A stretch of 64,000 nucleotides of DNA from Bacteroidota bacterium (GTDB lineage: Bacteria; Bacteroidota; Ignavibacteria; Ignavibacteriales; Ignavibacteriaceae): contig JAKIZM010000002.1 of assembly GCA_022708025.1 (NCBI GenBank), forward strand, positions 62,001 to 126,000. The letters run 5' to 3'. Made by a program: the position numbers and the translations under genes. Position 1 is the first letter of the stretch. The number at the start of each line of letters is the position of its first letter. The notes under the pieces were generated by a model. The model saw nothing but the letters and a program-made list of their open reading frames with translations, had not been told where the DNA came from and made no database searches. This document shows, piece by piece, positions 37,156-46,173 of the stretch.

Positions 37156-38151
37156 CTATGTTGTTCTTTTTAAATAATATTTATTTATTAAAATTATTAA
37201 AGCTGCAAATAAAATTGTGAGTGCAAAAAACATCATTACATAAGAAGCAAGTTCAGTTTGGCTTGTTGCCGGATCCGTTTTAATTAATTCTTCATCACCA
37301 AGTGTGTGGTACAGTATTACTGCTGAAAAATTATTTAAGAAATGTAAAAACATCGGCACTAAAAGAGTTTTACTTTTATAGGCAGCAAATCCAAAAAATG
37401 CACCTAAAACAAATAATGGAATCAATCCATAAGGATTAGCATGGAAAAGACTGAAAAATAATGCAGTAATACCTGCAGCAATATGTTTTTTATATTTTAA
37501 CTCAAAACTTCGTTGTATAAACCCTCTGAACAATGATTCTTCTGTTATTGCAGGTACAATTGCTACAACAAGCACAACTAATAATAATTCAAAAATGTTA
37601 GAAGTTGCTAAAAGATTTTTATAGGCTTTTTCAACCATATCATTCAACATATCAAAAAATGATTTGGCTGAGTTAAAGAATGATATGTTTTTTGCGAGTA
37701 TTTCAATAAAATAATTTTGTATATAAAGATAAACCTGTAAAAGCGGTGTAAGAATAACCATACCCAATGTAAAAAATCCGGTTTCAATCAGTTTTGGTTT
37801 ACGGATACGGATAATTTTACCAACATCAGTATAAATCCATTTTGAAAATAACAATGCTGGTAAAAGTAAAAATAGAATTTGTCCAGCCATTGTCATCAAA
37901 CGCATATCATTAACCGGAACAGAGTCAAGGTTCATTCCAAATATTAATATTGTTAAAAAACCTCCGATGATCTGATATAAAAAGAATCCTCCGGCTAATC
38001 CTATAAAAGCCGCTGCAACCGGTGAAATATTAAAAACTAAATCATCATCAGGATCATAATCCGGCTGAACTTCAGTTTTAGTTTCAAGCAATTCTTTTGA
38101 TTCATTATCAGGTTCTTGGCCCTGCTCTTTGTGTTTTTCTAAGTCATCCAT
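37156..38151 (-). CDS. CPBP-family intramembrane metalloprotease
   Basis: A 331-residue membrane protein of the CPBP (CAAX prenyl protease 2-like/Abi) family. The charged N-terminal ~45 residues are cytosolic. The catalytic EESLFRGFIQR, the later FFSLFHANPYGLIPLF, and the HFLNN motif near the end carry the expected Glu and His residues. Substrates are unknown. First gene of a minus-strand run through cdsA. Confidence 0.88.
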   Translation of the reverse strand: MDDLEKHKEQGQEPDNESKELLETKTEVQPDYDPDDDLVFNISPVAAAFIGLAGGFFLYQIIGGFLTILIFGMNLDSVPVNDMRLMTMAGQILFLLLPALLFSKWIYTDVGKIIRIRKPKLIETGFFTLGMVILTPLLQVYLYIQNYFIEILAKNISFFNSAKSFFDMLNDMVEKAYKNLLATSNIFELLLVVLVVAIVPAITEESLFRGFIQRSFELKYKKHIAAGITALFFSLFHANPYGLIPLFVLGAFFGFAAYKSKTLLVPMFLHFLNNFSAVILYHTLGDEELIKTDPATSQTELASYVMMFFALTILFAALIILINKYYLKRTT

Positions 38152-38574
38152 TAGTATTTAAATATGAATTGATTATTTATAAATAAAATTACAGATATAA
38201 GAAGTTACTCTCAAATTTAATTTGTGTGCAATAACTCAGGTTGATTTCGGATATTTATGAGTTTCTAAAAGGATTGTTGGAAAAATTAAATTAAAAATCC
38301 GTTGATTATTCTTATTAAAACCAGGAATAATTCTATGTGCTCAGGAAGGATAAATTTTTCTACAATTCTGTTATTTGCAGACTTAACTTAAATATTAGTA
38401 GTAAATATGAGTGCTTTTTCTCACAATAATATTCAATCGGAAAAGTAACCTGTATCCGGATTAATCATCAAAATATCTGAATAGTAAAAATGGTTAAAAA
38501 ATTATAGAAAATTTTTTTAGATATATTGAAACTTATTCTTATTTTTAAATTCATTATAAACATATTAGGTATTC
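38152..38574. other. divergent non-coding region
   Basis: 423 bases of AT-rich sequence between the CPBP gene and a small plus-strand gene. No reading frame, tRNA or clear terminator was recognised; it presumably holds both divergent promoters. Confidence 0.45.
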
Positions 38575-38736
38575 ATGTTCGGATTCGTAAATACAGAAAT
38601 AAAGCAAAAATTTAAAGACAATAACGATATTTTAATCGAGCGGAAGAGAAAAGAAAGAAGATTTATCATTGGTTACAGCTTACTGGCTTTTGCAATTCTT
38701 AATCTCGTTCTATATTTTTTCACAAAATCGTACTAA
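38575..38736 (+). CDS. small membrane protein (53 residues)
   Basis: ATG at 38575 to TAA at 38736. A very basic, charged N-terminal half (KQKFKDNNDILIERKRKERR) is followed by one hydrophobic helix (FIIGYSLLAFAILNLVLYFF). This looks like a real single-span protein with a cytosolic N-terminus. It ends 25 bases before miaB and may share its transcript. Not recognised as a known family. Confidence 0.6.
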   Translation: MFGFVNTEIKQKFKDNNDILIERKRKERRFIIGYSLLAFAILNLVLYFFTKSY

Positions 38737-38761
38737 TCAAAATTATAAAAATTGAGTGTTT

Positions 38762-40111
38762 ATGCAGAGTAATAGTGTGTACATAGAGACGTATGGCTGT
38801 CAGATGAATGTGGCTGATACTGAGATAGTCCTCGGAATATTAAAAAAGCAGGGTTTTAGTGTAACTGATAAACCTGAAAATGCTGATGTTATTTTACTAA
38901 ATACCTGCAGTGTAAGAGATAATGCTGAGCAGAGAATTTATGGCAGAATCGGTAATCTTAAAACTTTGAAGTATAATAAACCGGGATTAGTTTTGGGAAT
39001 ACTTGGCTGTATGGCTGAAAGATTGAAAAAAGATTTAATTGAAAATAAAAAAGTCGTTGATCTTGTTGTTGGTCCGGATGAATACAGAAGACTGCCTGAA
39101 TATATTGACATTGCTTTTAATGGTGACAAAGGAATTAGAGTTAAACTTTCACGAACAGAAACTTATGATGATATAGAACCATTTCGCGAAGACGGACTTT
39201 CTGCATGGATTTCAGTTATGCGCGGGTGTGATAAGTTCTGTACTTTTTGCGTTGTACCATTTACCAGAGGAAGAGAAAGAAGCCGTTCACTCGCATCTAT
39301 TGTAACAGAATTAGAAGATTTGTCTAAAAGAGGATTTAAAGATGTTTCATTACTCGGACAGAATATAAATTCTTATTTGGATGACAAAAATGATTTTGCA
39401 GATCTGCTTGCTGCAGCGGCAAAAGTTGATCCGACGATGCGTATTAGATTTACTACTTCTCACCCGCAGGATCTTTCGGATAAACTGCTTTATACAATTG
39501 CTGAATATCCGAACCTGTGCAACTATATTCATTTACCTGTTCAGTCAGGCTCAAATAGAATATTGGAATTAATGAATCGTACTTATACTGTTGAACATTA
39601 TCTTGAACTTATTGAAAAAGCAAAGAAAATCATTCCCGGTGTTAGTTTTTCAACAGATATAATTTCTGGTTTCCCAACTGAAACCTGGGAAGATCATCTT
39701 GCAACTATTGAAGTAATTAAACAGGTAAGATATGATGGAGCTTATATGTTTAAATACTCTCCGCGCGAAGGAACAAAAGCTTACAAAATGAAAGACGATG
39801 TCCCTGAAGATGTTAAATCAAAAAGACTTCAGGAAATCATAGATCTTCAGCAGCAGATATCTTATGAAAAGAATCAGGAATTGATCGGTAAGGAAGAAAT
39901 TATTTTAGTTGAAGGATTCAGTAAAAAATCTGATGAATTTTTCTCCGGCAGAACAGATACAAATAAAGTTGTAATAGTTCCCGTTAATGAAAGGATAAAA
40001 GTCAGTGATTACATAAAAGTCCGTGTAAACAAAGCAACCTCCGGTACCTTGTTCGGAGATTATCTGACACATATTTATCCTGAAAAAGAAGGTATTGCTC
40101 TTACTGTATAA
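38762..40111 (+). CDS. miaB: MiaB, tRNA-2-methylthio-N6-dimethylallyladenosine synthase
   Basis: A 449-residue radical-SAM methylthiotransferase acting on i6A37 of tRNAs. The UPF0004 domain starts VYIETYGCQMNVADTE and contains NTCSVRDNAEQR; the cluster site is CDKFCTFCVVPF. HLPVQSGSNRILELMNR and a C-terminal TRAM domain complete it. ATG at 38762 (MQSNSVYIE) is preferred over an in-frame GTG at 38756. Confidence 0.96.
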   Translation: MQSNSVYIETYGCQMNVADTEIVLGILKKQGFSVTDKPENADVILLNTCSVRDNAEQRIYGRIGNLKTLKYNKPGLVLGILGCMAERLKKDLIENKKVVDLVVGPDEYRRLPEYIDIAFNGDKGIRVKLSRTETYDDIEPFREDGLSAWISVMRGCDKFCTFCVVPFTRGRERSRSLASIVTELEDLSKRGFKDVSLLGQNINSYLDDKNDFADLLAAAAKVDPTMRIRFTTSHPQDLSDKLLYTIAEYPNLCNYIHLPVQSGSNRILELMNRTYTVEHYLELIEKAKKIIPGVSFSTDIISGFPTETWEDHLATIEVIKQVRYDGAYMFKYSPREGTKAYKMKDDVPEDVKSKRLQEIIDLQQQISYEKNQELIGKEEIILVEGFSKKSDEFFSGRTDTNKVVIVPVNERIKVSDYIKVRVNKATSGTLFGDYLTHIYPEKEGIALTV

Positions 40112-40154
40112 ACAAGCTAATTTGCAATCAGATTTTTAGTTTGTTATATCATTT

Positions 40155-40865
40155 ATGAAAAAGAGCCTTTCAATATTTCTTGCAAGTTTTCTCTTGCTGA
40201 TGCTTTCCCAAAGTTTTGCTCAGGAAGTTGATATTATTCCATACTTGAAAAAAGTAGAGCAGGGAAACATTGAAGAAGTCAAATCTGAATTATTAAATCT
40301 TAAAGTTGATTATCCTAAAAGCTCCAACCTTTTATTTCTTGAAGCAGTATTAACTGAAAATGGACAGGATGCTGTAACTCTTTATCAGAAAATAATTGAT
40401 AACTATCCTAAAAGCAGATATGCTGATGCAGCATTATACAGGATTTATTCTTATTACTTCGCTCTTGGTTTATATAATACTGCAGATAAGCAGCTCGAAA
40501 GATTGAAAAAAGAATATCCTGAATCTCCATATATAAAAATGGCTGATGTTAATATTGTAAAAAAAGATGACGAAGAAACTTCAAGCCAAACTGGTAATGT
40601 TAAACAGCAAAATATTCCTGAAAAAGAACTTGCTTATACAATTCAGGCAGGAGCTTTTACAAACTCTGCAAATGCATCCGGTTTGAAAAAAGATGTTGAG
40701 AGTGCCGGAATGGTTTCTTTTATAAAAGAGAAAAATGTAGCAGGAACAGTTTTTAATGTTGTTTACATTGGTAAGTTTGCTTCACGGAAAGAAGCTGAGG
40801 ATTTTCTCCCGATTGCTAATACAAGATTTAAAATTAATGGACGAGTTACAGAGATAAATCAGTGA
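40155..40865 (+). CDS. exported TPR-like protein with SPOR domain
   Basis: A 236-residue protein: signal peptide (MKKSLSIFLASFLLLMLSQSFAQ), tetratricopeptide-like helical repeats (about 25-135), a polar linker, and a C-terminal SPOR domain (about 157-234; AYTIQAGAFTNSANASGLKK). SPOR domains bind denuded peptidoglycan at division sites, so a periplasmic envelope role is likely. It overlaps the next gene by four bases. Confidence 0.85.
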   Translation: MKKSLSIFLASFLLLMLSQSFAQEVDIIPYLKKVEQGNIEEVKSELLNLKVDYPKSSNLLFLEAVLTENGQDAVTLYQKIIDNYPKSRYADAALYRIYSYYFALGLYNTADKQLERLKKEYPESPYIKMADVNIVKKDDEETSSQTGNVKQQNIPEKELAYTIQAGAFTNSANASGLKKDVESAGMVSFIKEKNVAGTVFNVVYIGKFASRKEAEDFLPIANTRFKINGRVTEINQ

Positions 40866-41650
40866 ATATTAAGTTTATTGGCACAGGCTCTGGTTTAACT
40901 TCTGTTGAGCGATTTCATTCATCATTCTTAATTACCTCATCTGATTATAAAGTTCTCGTTGATTGCGGCGATGGTATTTCAAAAGCATTGCTTTATCAGA
41001 ATATAGATTTTAATTCTATCAATGCTGTTATAATCTCTCATTTGCACGCTGATCATTTTGCTGGGTTACCATCATTACTGACTCAAATGAAATTGACCGG
41101 CAGAAAAGAAAAGCTTAAAATTTATGTTCACGAATCTAATAGCGGGTTCATAAAAGATTTCATACAACATTCTTATTTACTTGCTGAAAGATTTCCATTT
41201 GAATTTGAAATAATTCCATTCAGCGAAGAAAAAGAAATATTTCTTTCAGATAAATTTTTCTTTTTATCAAAGCGCAATTCACATCTGAATAAATACAAAG
41301 AAAATAAATCATCGGTTGGATTAAGTTTTACCTCACTCAGCTTTTTATTTAAAGACAGTCAAAATTCTGTAATCTATACAGGAGATGTTGGCAATGATAA
41401 TGACTTGTTTTTGTTTGATGAAAAGGTTGATTGGTTTATTACCGAGATTACTCACATTAGTTTCAACGGTCTTATTAAACTGATTGATAAAAGATATGCT
41501 GAAAAAATTATACTCACGCATCTTGATAAAGAGTCAGATAAAGTAATTCTTGAATTGAGGAAACACTCAGATATTGAAACTGAAAAAACAGAAATTATAA
41601 TTGCCTCCGATGGATTTGAACTAAATCACTACAATTCAAACTGTCTTTAA
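40862..41650 (+). CDS. metallo-beta-lactamase fold hydrolase, RNase Z-like
   Basis: A 262-residue MBL-fold protein with GTG start overlapping the previous stop (GTGA). Metal ligands are in ISHLHADHFAGLPSLL (about 59-74), the Asp in YTGDVG, and the late His in ILTHLDKE. The N-terminal KFIGTGSGLTSVERFHSSFLI resembles the RNase Z/arylsulfatase-like branch. No exosite arm typical of tRNase Z was seen, so its substrate is open. Confidence 0.82.
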   Translation: MNIKFIGTGSGLTSVERFHSSFLITSSDYKVLVDCGDGISKALLYQNIDFNSINAVIISHLHADHFAGLPSLLTQMKLTGRKEKLKIYVHESNSGFIKDFIQHSYLLAERFPFEFEIIPFSEEKEIFLSDKFFFLSKRNSHLNKYKENKSSVGLSFTSLSFLFKDSQNSVIYTGDVGNDNDLFLFDEKVDWFITEITHISFNGLIKLIDKRYAEKIILTHLDKESDKVILELRKHSDIETEKTEIIIASDGFELNHYNSNCL

Positions 41651-41668
41651 TAAATTCCCTTTAACTGT

Positions 41669-41676
41669 TATATTTG
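41669..41676 (+). promoter_or_regulatory. candidate -7 box upstream of the sigma-54 activator gene
   Basis: TATATTTG matches TAnnTTTG and lies 37 bases before the ATG. No TTG -33 box is obvious. Pattern match only. Confidence 0.28.
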
Positions 41677-41713
41677 TCATACAATTTTTACAAAATGGCA
41701 GATATATTTAACT

Positions 41714-42823
41714 ATGACCCGCGAAGAATTTAAAACCAGAAATGGAATAATTGGTAAATCCAAAGAGATAAACGACCTGATTGATATTATTATGCAGGTT
41801 GCAAAGTCAGACATTTCTGTTTTGATTTACGGAGAAAGCGGAGCCGGGAAAGAAGTATTTGCAAAGGCAATCCACGATTTTTCAAATCGTTCAAACAAAC
41901 CAATGGTTTCAGTTAATTGTGGTGCTATTCCTGAAGGTATCATTGAAAGCGAATTATTCGGACATGTAAAAGGCTCGTTTACAGGTGCAGTTGATTCACG
42001 TAAAGGATATTTTGAGATCGCTAATAACAGTACATTATTTCTCGATGAGATTGGTGAACTACCCTTAACAACTCAGGTTAAACTCTTACGTGCAATTGAA
42101 ACTCAGGAATTTATGAAACTGGGCGCAGAAACAGTAACCAAGGTAGATGTTAGGATTATTGCTGCAACAAATAAAGATTTACAAAAAGAAGTTGATGCAA
42201 GAAGATTCAGGGAAGATTTGTATTTCAGGCTAAAAGCAGTATCACTGAATATTCCTCCACTGCGAAAAAGAAGATCAGATATTGAAGAGCTTGCAAAACA
42301 CTTTGCGAAAATTTACTGCAACAATAACAAAATTGATTGTCCTGAATTTACACCCGGCGCAATAAAAGTGCTGGAAAATTATTCCTGGCCCGGTAATATC
42401 CGTGAGTTAAAAAATACAATTGAAACTACAATTGCACTTAACCGGAGTAAAGTAATTACAGAAGAAATGTTATCCGATCTGACATCTGAATATGTAGATT
42501 ATGATGAGCACAGAAATCTCCCTGTATTCTTAAAAAAATCCCCGGAAGATGTTGACAGGGAATTAATGTACCGTGCTTTGTTTGAAATTAAAAAAGATAT
42601 TCTGGAGTTGAAGGATCTTATCGTTCATCGTTTTACAGTTGAAGATTATAAAAAGAATTCAGATGGCGAAGATGTGCTTTCTATCAGAGAGCTTGAAAGA
42701 GATGCAATTATTAAAGCTTTGGACAAAACCAAAGGAAGTAAAAGAAAAGCAGCTCGGCTTCTTAATATAAGCGAGAGAACTTTATACAGAAAGCTTAAGG
42801 AATATGACATTAATGAAGTATAA
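41714..42823 (+). CDS. sigma-54 activator (AAA+ and Fis-type HTH, no sensor domain)
   Basis: A 369-residue enhancer-binding protein. The AAA+ domain starts almost at the N-terminus, with Walker A GESGAGKEV (about 42-50), the sigma-54 contact loop written GSFTGA instead of GAFTGA, Walker B LFLDEIGELP, and the R-finger region. A Fis-type HTH closes it (KRKAARLLNISERTLYRKLKEY). There is no receiver or other input domain, as in PspF-like regulators. Its 3' end overlaps the lptE-like gene by 20 bases, tying it to envelope genes. Confidence 0.9.
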   Translation: MTREEFKTRNGIIGKSKEINDLIDIIMQVAKSDISVLIYGESGAGKEVFAKAIHDFSNRSNKPMVSVNCGAIPEGIIESELFGHVKGSFTGAVDSRKGYFEIANNSTLFLDEIGELPLTTQVKLLRAIETQEFMKLGAETVTKVDVRIIAATNKDLQKEVDARRFREDLYFRLKAVSLNIPPLRKRRSDIEELAKHFAKIYCNNNKIDCPEFTPGAIKVLENYSWPGNIRELKNTIETTIALNRSKVITEEMLSDLTSEYVDYDEHRNLPVFLKKSPEDVDRELMYRALFEIKKDILELKDLIVHRFTVEDYKKNSDGEDVLSIRELERDAIIKALDKTKGSKRKAARLLNISERTLYRKLKEYDINEV

Positions 42824-43346
42824 AAGCAATCTGAGTTTGTTTTACATTGTTTATTCGCTCTTGTTTGTAGTGATAATTGGGATTAATTTTGCTGGGTGTT
42901 GTGCTTATTCTTTTACCGGAGCCTCTGTTCCGGAACATTTAAAGTCAATTGCAATACCAATTGCCGATGACAGAAGCGGTTCGGGTGAACAAGGACTCAG
43001 AGAAAGCTTAACACAGAGCTTAATCCAGAAATTTATTGATGATAATACTTTTCAGGTTGCCGAGAGAACATCTGCAAATGCATTATTAGAATGTTCGATT
43101 GTCTCTCTTGGCTATGCCCCGGCTATTGTTTCTGCCGGTGAAAGTATTACTACAATGAGGGTTACTATCGGAGTTAAAGTAGTTTATCGCGATCTGGTAA
43201 AACGGACAACTATATTCGATAAAACGTTTACTAAATACAGTGATTATCCGGCAACCGGAGGATTTAACGAAAGAAAAGAAGCACTTGAGAAAGCGATAGA
43301 CCTTATTAGCGAAGATATTTTATTAGATACCGTATCAGGTTGGTAA
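42804..43346 (+). CDS. LptE-like outer-membrane lipoprotein
   Basis: A 180-residue lipoprotein. A signal segment leads to a lipobox ending FAGC-C (cysteines near residue 32). CAYSFTGASVPEHLKSIAIP follows, then the LptE-like pattern (GEQGLRESLTQSLIQKFIDDN, TTMRVTIGVKVVYRDL). LptE plugs LptD during lipopolysaccharide insertion. The start lies inside the sigma-54 activator gene; ATG 42804 and 42813 are both possible. Confidence 0.78.
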   Translation: MTLMKYKSNLSLFYIVYSLLFVVIIGINFAGCCAYSFTGASVPEHLKSIAIPIADDRSGSGEQGLRESLTQSLIQKFIDDNTFQVAERTSANALLECSIVSLGYAPAIVSAGESITTMRVTIGVKVVYRDLVKRTTIFDKTFTKYSDYPATGGFNERKEALEKAIDLISEDILLDTVSGW

Positions 43347-43364
43347 AAAAGGAATTTAATTAAA

Positions 43365-44816
43365 ATGGATCAAATAGTATTAATCGGATATTTCCTTTCA
43401 CTCACAATACTTTTTGTTTTTGGTCTTCACGGTTTTGTGATGATCTTTTATCATTACAAATACGGACACAAGACTCCTGTTTCAAAGGATAAAATTGCGG
43501 AAGATGCAATAGTTACAATTCAACTTCCGTTATATAACGAAATGTATGTGGTGGAAAGATTAATAAACGCTGTTTGTCAGATTGATTATCCAAAAGATAA
43601 GATGGAGATTCAGGTCCTTGATGATTCAACAGATGAAACTACCTCTATTGTTGCAAAAGCAGTTGAGGCAAAGAAAATGGAAGGATTTGATATTTCACAT
43701 ATCAGAAGAGGATCAAGAGAAGGTTTTAAAGCAGGTGCACTTAAAGAAGGAATGAAGGTAGCTAAAGGTGAATACATCGCAATCTTTGATGCAGATTTTA
43801 TTCCGCAAAAAGAATTTCTGAAGAAAACTCTTTCATATTTTACTGATGATAAAGTCGGAATGGTGCAGACAAGATGGGAACATTTAAACGGAGATTATTC
43901 AATAATTACAAAAGCTCAGGCACTTGCTCTTGATGGTCATTTTGTAATTGAACAGAATGTTAGAAACAAGTCAGGCTTTTTTATAAACTTTAACGGCACT
44001 GGCGGTGTATGGAGAAAAAAATGTATTGAAGAAGCCGGTAACTGGCATGCTGATACTTTAACCGAAGATCTTGATCTTAGTTATCGTGCACAATTAATCG
44101 GATGGCGTTTTGTTTTTCTGAAAGATTTCACCTCACCTGCTGAACTTCCAGCAGAGATAAATGCATTAAAGAATCAGCAATTTCGCTGGACAAAAGGCGC
44201 TGTTGAAACTGCAAAGAAAATACTTCCGCTTGTCTGGAAATCAAAAATTCCTTTACGGGTAAAACTGCAATCTACTTTTCACTTAACAAATAATCTTGTT
44301 TTTCCGTTTATTCTTCTTGCTGCAATATTAAATGTTCCGTTGATATTTATAAAAAACAGCGGTTCACACGAAGCGTATTTTGCTATTATGTCATTGTTTG
44401 TAATGGCTTCTGTCAGTTCATTTTTGTTTTATCTTTATTCACAAAAAGAAATAAGAACTGATTGGCGAAAAAAGATTGTACTCTTTCCGCTGTTCCTTGC
44501 GGGCAGTATGGGTCTTGCTGTTAATAATTCGCGTGCAGTTTTTGAAGGACTGATGAACCGTAAAAGTGAATTTGTGAGAACTCCTAAGTTCAAACAGGAA
44601 AGTGAGAAAGATTCTTTTACAGGTAATAAATATTTAAGTAAGAAGATCGGTTTTTCTGTTTATGTAGAAGCTATACTTGCTGTTTATTGTTTGATCGGAC
44701 TTTTTTCATCAATTTATTTTTTAGAGCTGGCATCGATACCATTTCAGATATTATTCTTTTTAGGATTTGCGTTTATGTCTTATACTTCAATTAAACATAC
44801 TTTAGCAGCAAAATAA
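43365..44816 (+). CDS. membrane GT2 glycosyltransferase (cellulose-synthase-like)
   Basis: A 483-residue processive-type GT2 enzyme. An N-terminal membrane helix precedes the GT-A domain with VTIQLPLYNE, LDDSTDETT, FDADF, TEDLDLSYRAQLIGW and the QxxRW motif (QQFRWTKG). Several C-terminal membrane helices follow. All catalytic motifs are present. It probably builds a glycan or glycolipid at the inner membrane; acceptor unknown. It lies 18 bases after the lptE-like gene. Confidence 0.9.
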   Translation: MDQIVLIGYFLSLTILFVFGLHGFVMIFYHYKYGHKTPVSKDKIAEDAIVTIQLPLYNEMYVVERLINAVCQIDYPKDKMEIQVLDDSTDETTSIVAKAVEAKKMEGFDISHIRRGSREGFKAGALKEGMKVAKGEYIAIFDADFIPQKEFLKKTLSYFTDDKVGMVQTRWEHLNGDYSIITKAQALALDGHFVIEQNVRNKSGFFINFNGTGGVWRKKCIEEAGNWHADTLTEDLDLSYRAQLIGWRFVFLKDFTSPAELPAEINALKNQQFRWTKGAVETAKKILPLVWKSKIPLRVKLQSTFHLTNNLVFPFILLAAILNVPLIFIKNSGSHEAYFAIMSLFVMASVSSFLFYLYSQKEIRTDWRKKIVLFPLFLAGSMGLAVNNSRAVFEGLMNRKSEFVRTPKFKQESEKDSFTGNKYLSKKIGFSVYVEAILAVYCLIGLFSSIYFLELASIPFQILFFLGFAFMSYTSIKHTLAAK

Positions 44817-44822
44817 AATCAA

Positions 44823-45518
44823 ATGAACAGTAATCCATACGATGTATTTAATCAAAAAGTAAGTTTAATATACGAGTACGATAACAAATCACCTTTGTTT
44901 GCTCGTGTAGCTGATATTGAACTGGAAAGAAATAATATTGATGAAGCAATACAGATTTTAACAGATGGCATAACTCATCATCCCGATTTTTCAGTTGCAT
45001 ATTTTCTTCTTGGTAAAGCACATACTCTTAAAGGAAATTACGGACAGGCTCTTAAGTTTGTTAAGAAGGGAAGCGAACTTATTCATTCATCCAAATCTTT
45101 TGATTATTACCTTCGCGAAATTGATGCGATAAAAAAACAAAGACAATTGTTTAATGTTTCGCGCTGGGCTAATACAGCAAATGAAAATTTTTATAATCAG
45201 TCTCCGCCGGTATCAAATCAAACTGAAGAAAACAAGAGCCTGGAATCTATTGCAGAAACACTGAACAAACTTACTGCTGAAATTGAAGGCGCATCAGAAC
45301 AGATTAAAGAAGCTAAAAAACAAATATCAGTCACCCGTTCAAAAGATTATTCTAATAATGATCTTATCATCTCTGAAACACTGGCTAAGATTTATGTAAC
45401 TCAAGGTGAGTTCAAAGAAGCTATAAATGTTTATAAAAAATTAAAAGTAAAAAGTCCGGATAAAGAAGCTTATTTTGACTCCAAAATTTCAGAACTTAAC
45501 GACAGACTTAGTAATTAG
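44823..45518 (+). CDS. TPR-repeat protein
   Basis: A 231-residue cytosolic protein with tetratricopeptide repeats at both ends (ARVADIELERNNIDEAIQIL and FLLGKAHTLKGNYGQALKFV near 25-85; ETLAKIYVTQGEFKEAINVY near 183-202). A polar, helical linker joins them (LNKLTAEIEGASEQIKEAKK). It starts six bases after the GT2 stop and likely serves as a scaffold for that gene's product or the envelope pathway. Confidence 0.75.
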   Translation: MNSNPYDVFNQKVSLIYEYDNKSPLFARVADIELERNNIDEAIQILTDGITHHPDFSVAYFLLGKAHTLKGNYGQALKFVKKGSELIHSSKSFDYYLREIDAIKKQRQLFNVSRWANTANENFYNQSPPVSNQTEENKSLESIAETLNKLTAEIEGASEQIKEAKKQISVTRSKDYSNNDLIISETLAKIYVTQGEFKEAINVYKKLKVKSPDKEAYFDSKISELNDRLSN

Positions 45519-45549
45519 TTAATTCTGTTTTACTGCATACTTTTTTTAT

Positions 45550-45557
45550 TACCTTTG
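45550..45557 (+). promoter_or_regulatory. candidate -7 box directly before the AAG gene
   Basis: TACCTTTG fits TAnnTTTG very well and ends four bases before the ATG at 45562. If used, transcription would begin at or near the start codon, giving a leaderless message. No -33 box is clear. Confidence 0.35.
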
Positions 45558-45561
45558 TATA

Positions 45562-46173
45562 ATGGTTAATACATCAAAAAAACTGATTTTACCAAGAAAA
45601 TTTTATATTCGACCTGTTATTGCAGTGGCAAAGGACTTGCTTGGTAAAGTACTGATAAAAACAGAAGGTAAAAAAATATTTGCCGGCAGAATTGTGGAAG
45701 TAGAAGCTTATGATGGAAATATTGATGAAGCATCTCATTCGTTTAAAGGTAAAACAAAGCGTAATGAAGTTATGTTTAATCTTGGCGGACACTTATATGT
45801 TTATTTTACTTACGGTGCACACTTTTGCAGTAATGTTGTTACAGGAAAAGAAGGTCATGGCGCTGCTGTTCTAATTCGTGCCATTGAACCTATAGCTGGA
45901 ATAGACTATATGATTATCAACCGATTTAACGGAGTACTAAAATCAGAAAAGGAATTGTATAATCTTACAAGCGGACCGGGTAAATTAAGTAAAGCTTTCG
46001 GACTTGATAGTTCATATTCAGGAATGGATTTAACTAATAGTTCTGTTTATATATTAGATCAGCCGAAATTAAATCAGAAAAAAATCGGCATTTCCAAAAG
46101 AATCGGTATAACCCGTTCAGTTGATTTACCCTGGAGATTTTTTGAAATAGGAAATCCGTATTTATCAAGATGA
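45562..46173 (+). CDS. DNA-3-methyladenine glycosylase (AAG/MPG type)
   Basis: A 203-residue base-excision glycosylase of the eukaryote-like AAG/MPG family. Diagnostic segments are VAKDLLGKVLI, GRIVEVEAYDG with the catalytic Glu, ASHSFKGKTKRNEVMF, LYVYFTYGAHFCSNVV and LTSGPGKLSKAFGL. It removes alkylated purines. Its stop overlaps the GT9 start by four bases. Confidence 0.95.
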   Translation: MVNTSKKLILPRKFYIRPVIAVAKDLLGKVLIKTEGKKIFAGRIVEVEAYDGNIDEASHSFKGKTKRNEVMFNLGGHLYVYFTYGAHFCSNVVTGKEGHGAAVLIRAIEPIAGIDYMIINRFNGVLKSEKELYNLTSGPGKLSKAFGLDSSYSGMDLTNSSVYILDQPKLNQKKIGISKRIGITRSVDLPWRFFEIGNPYLSR

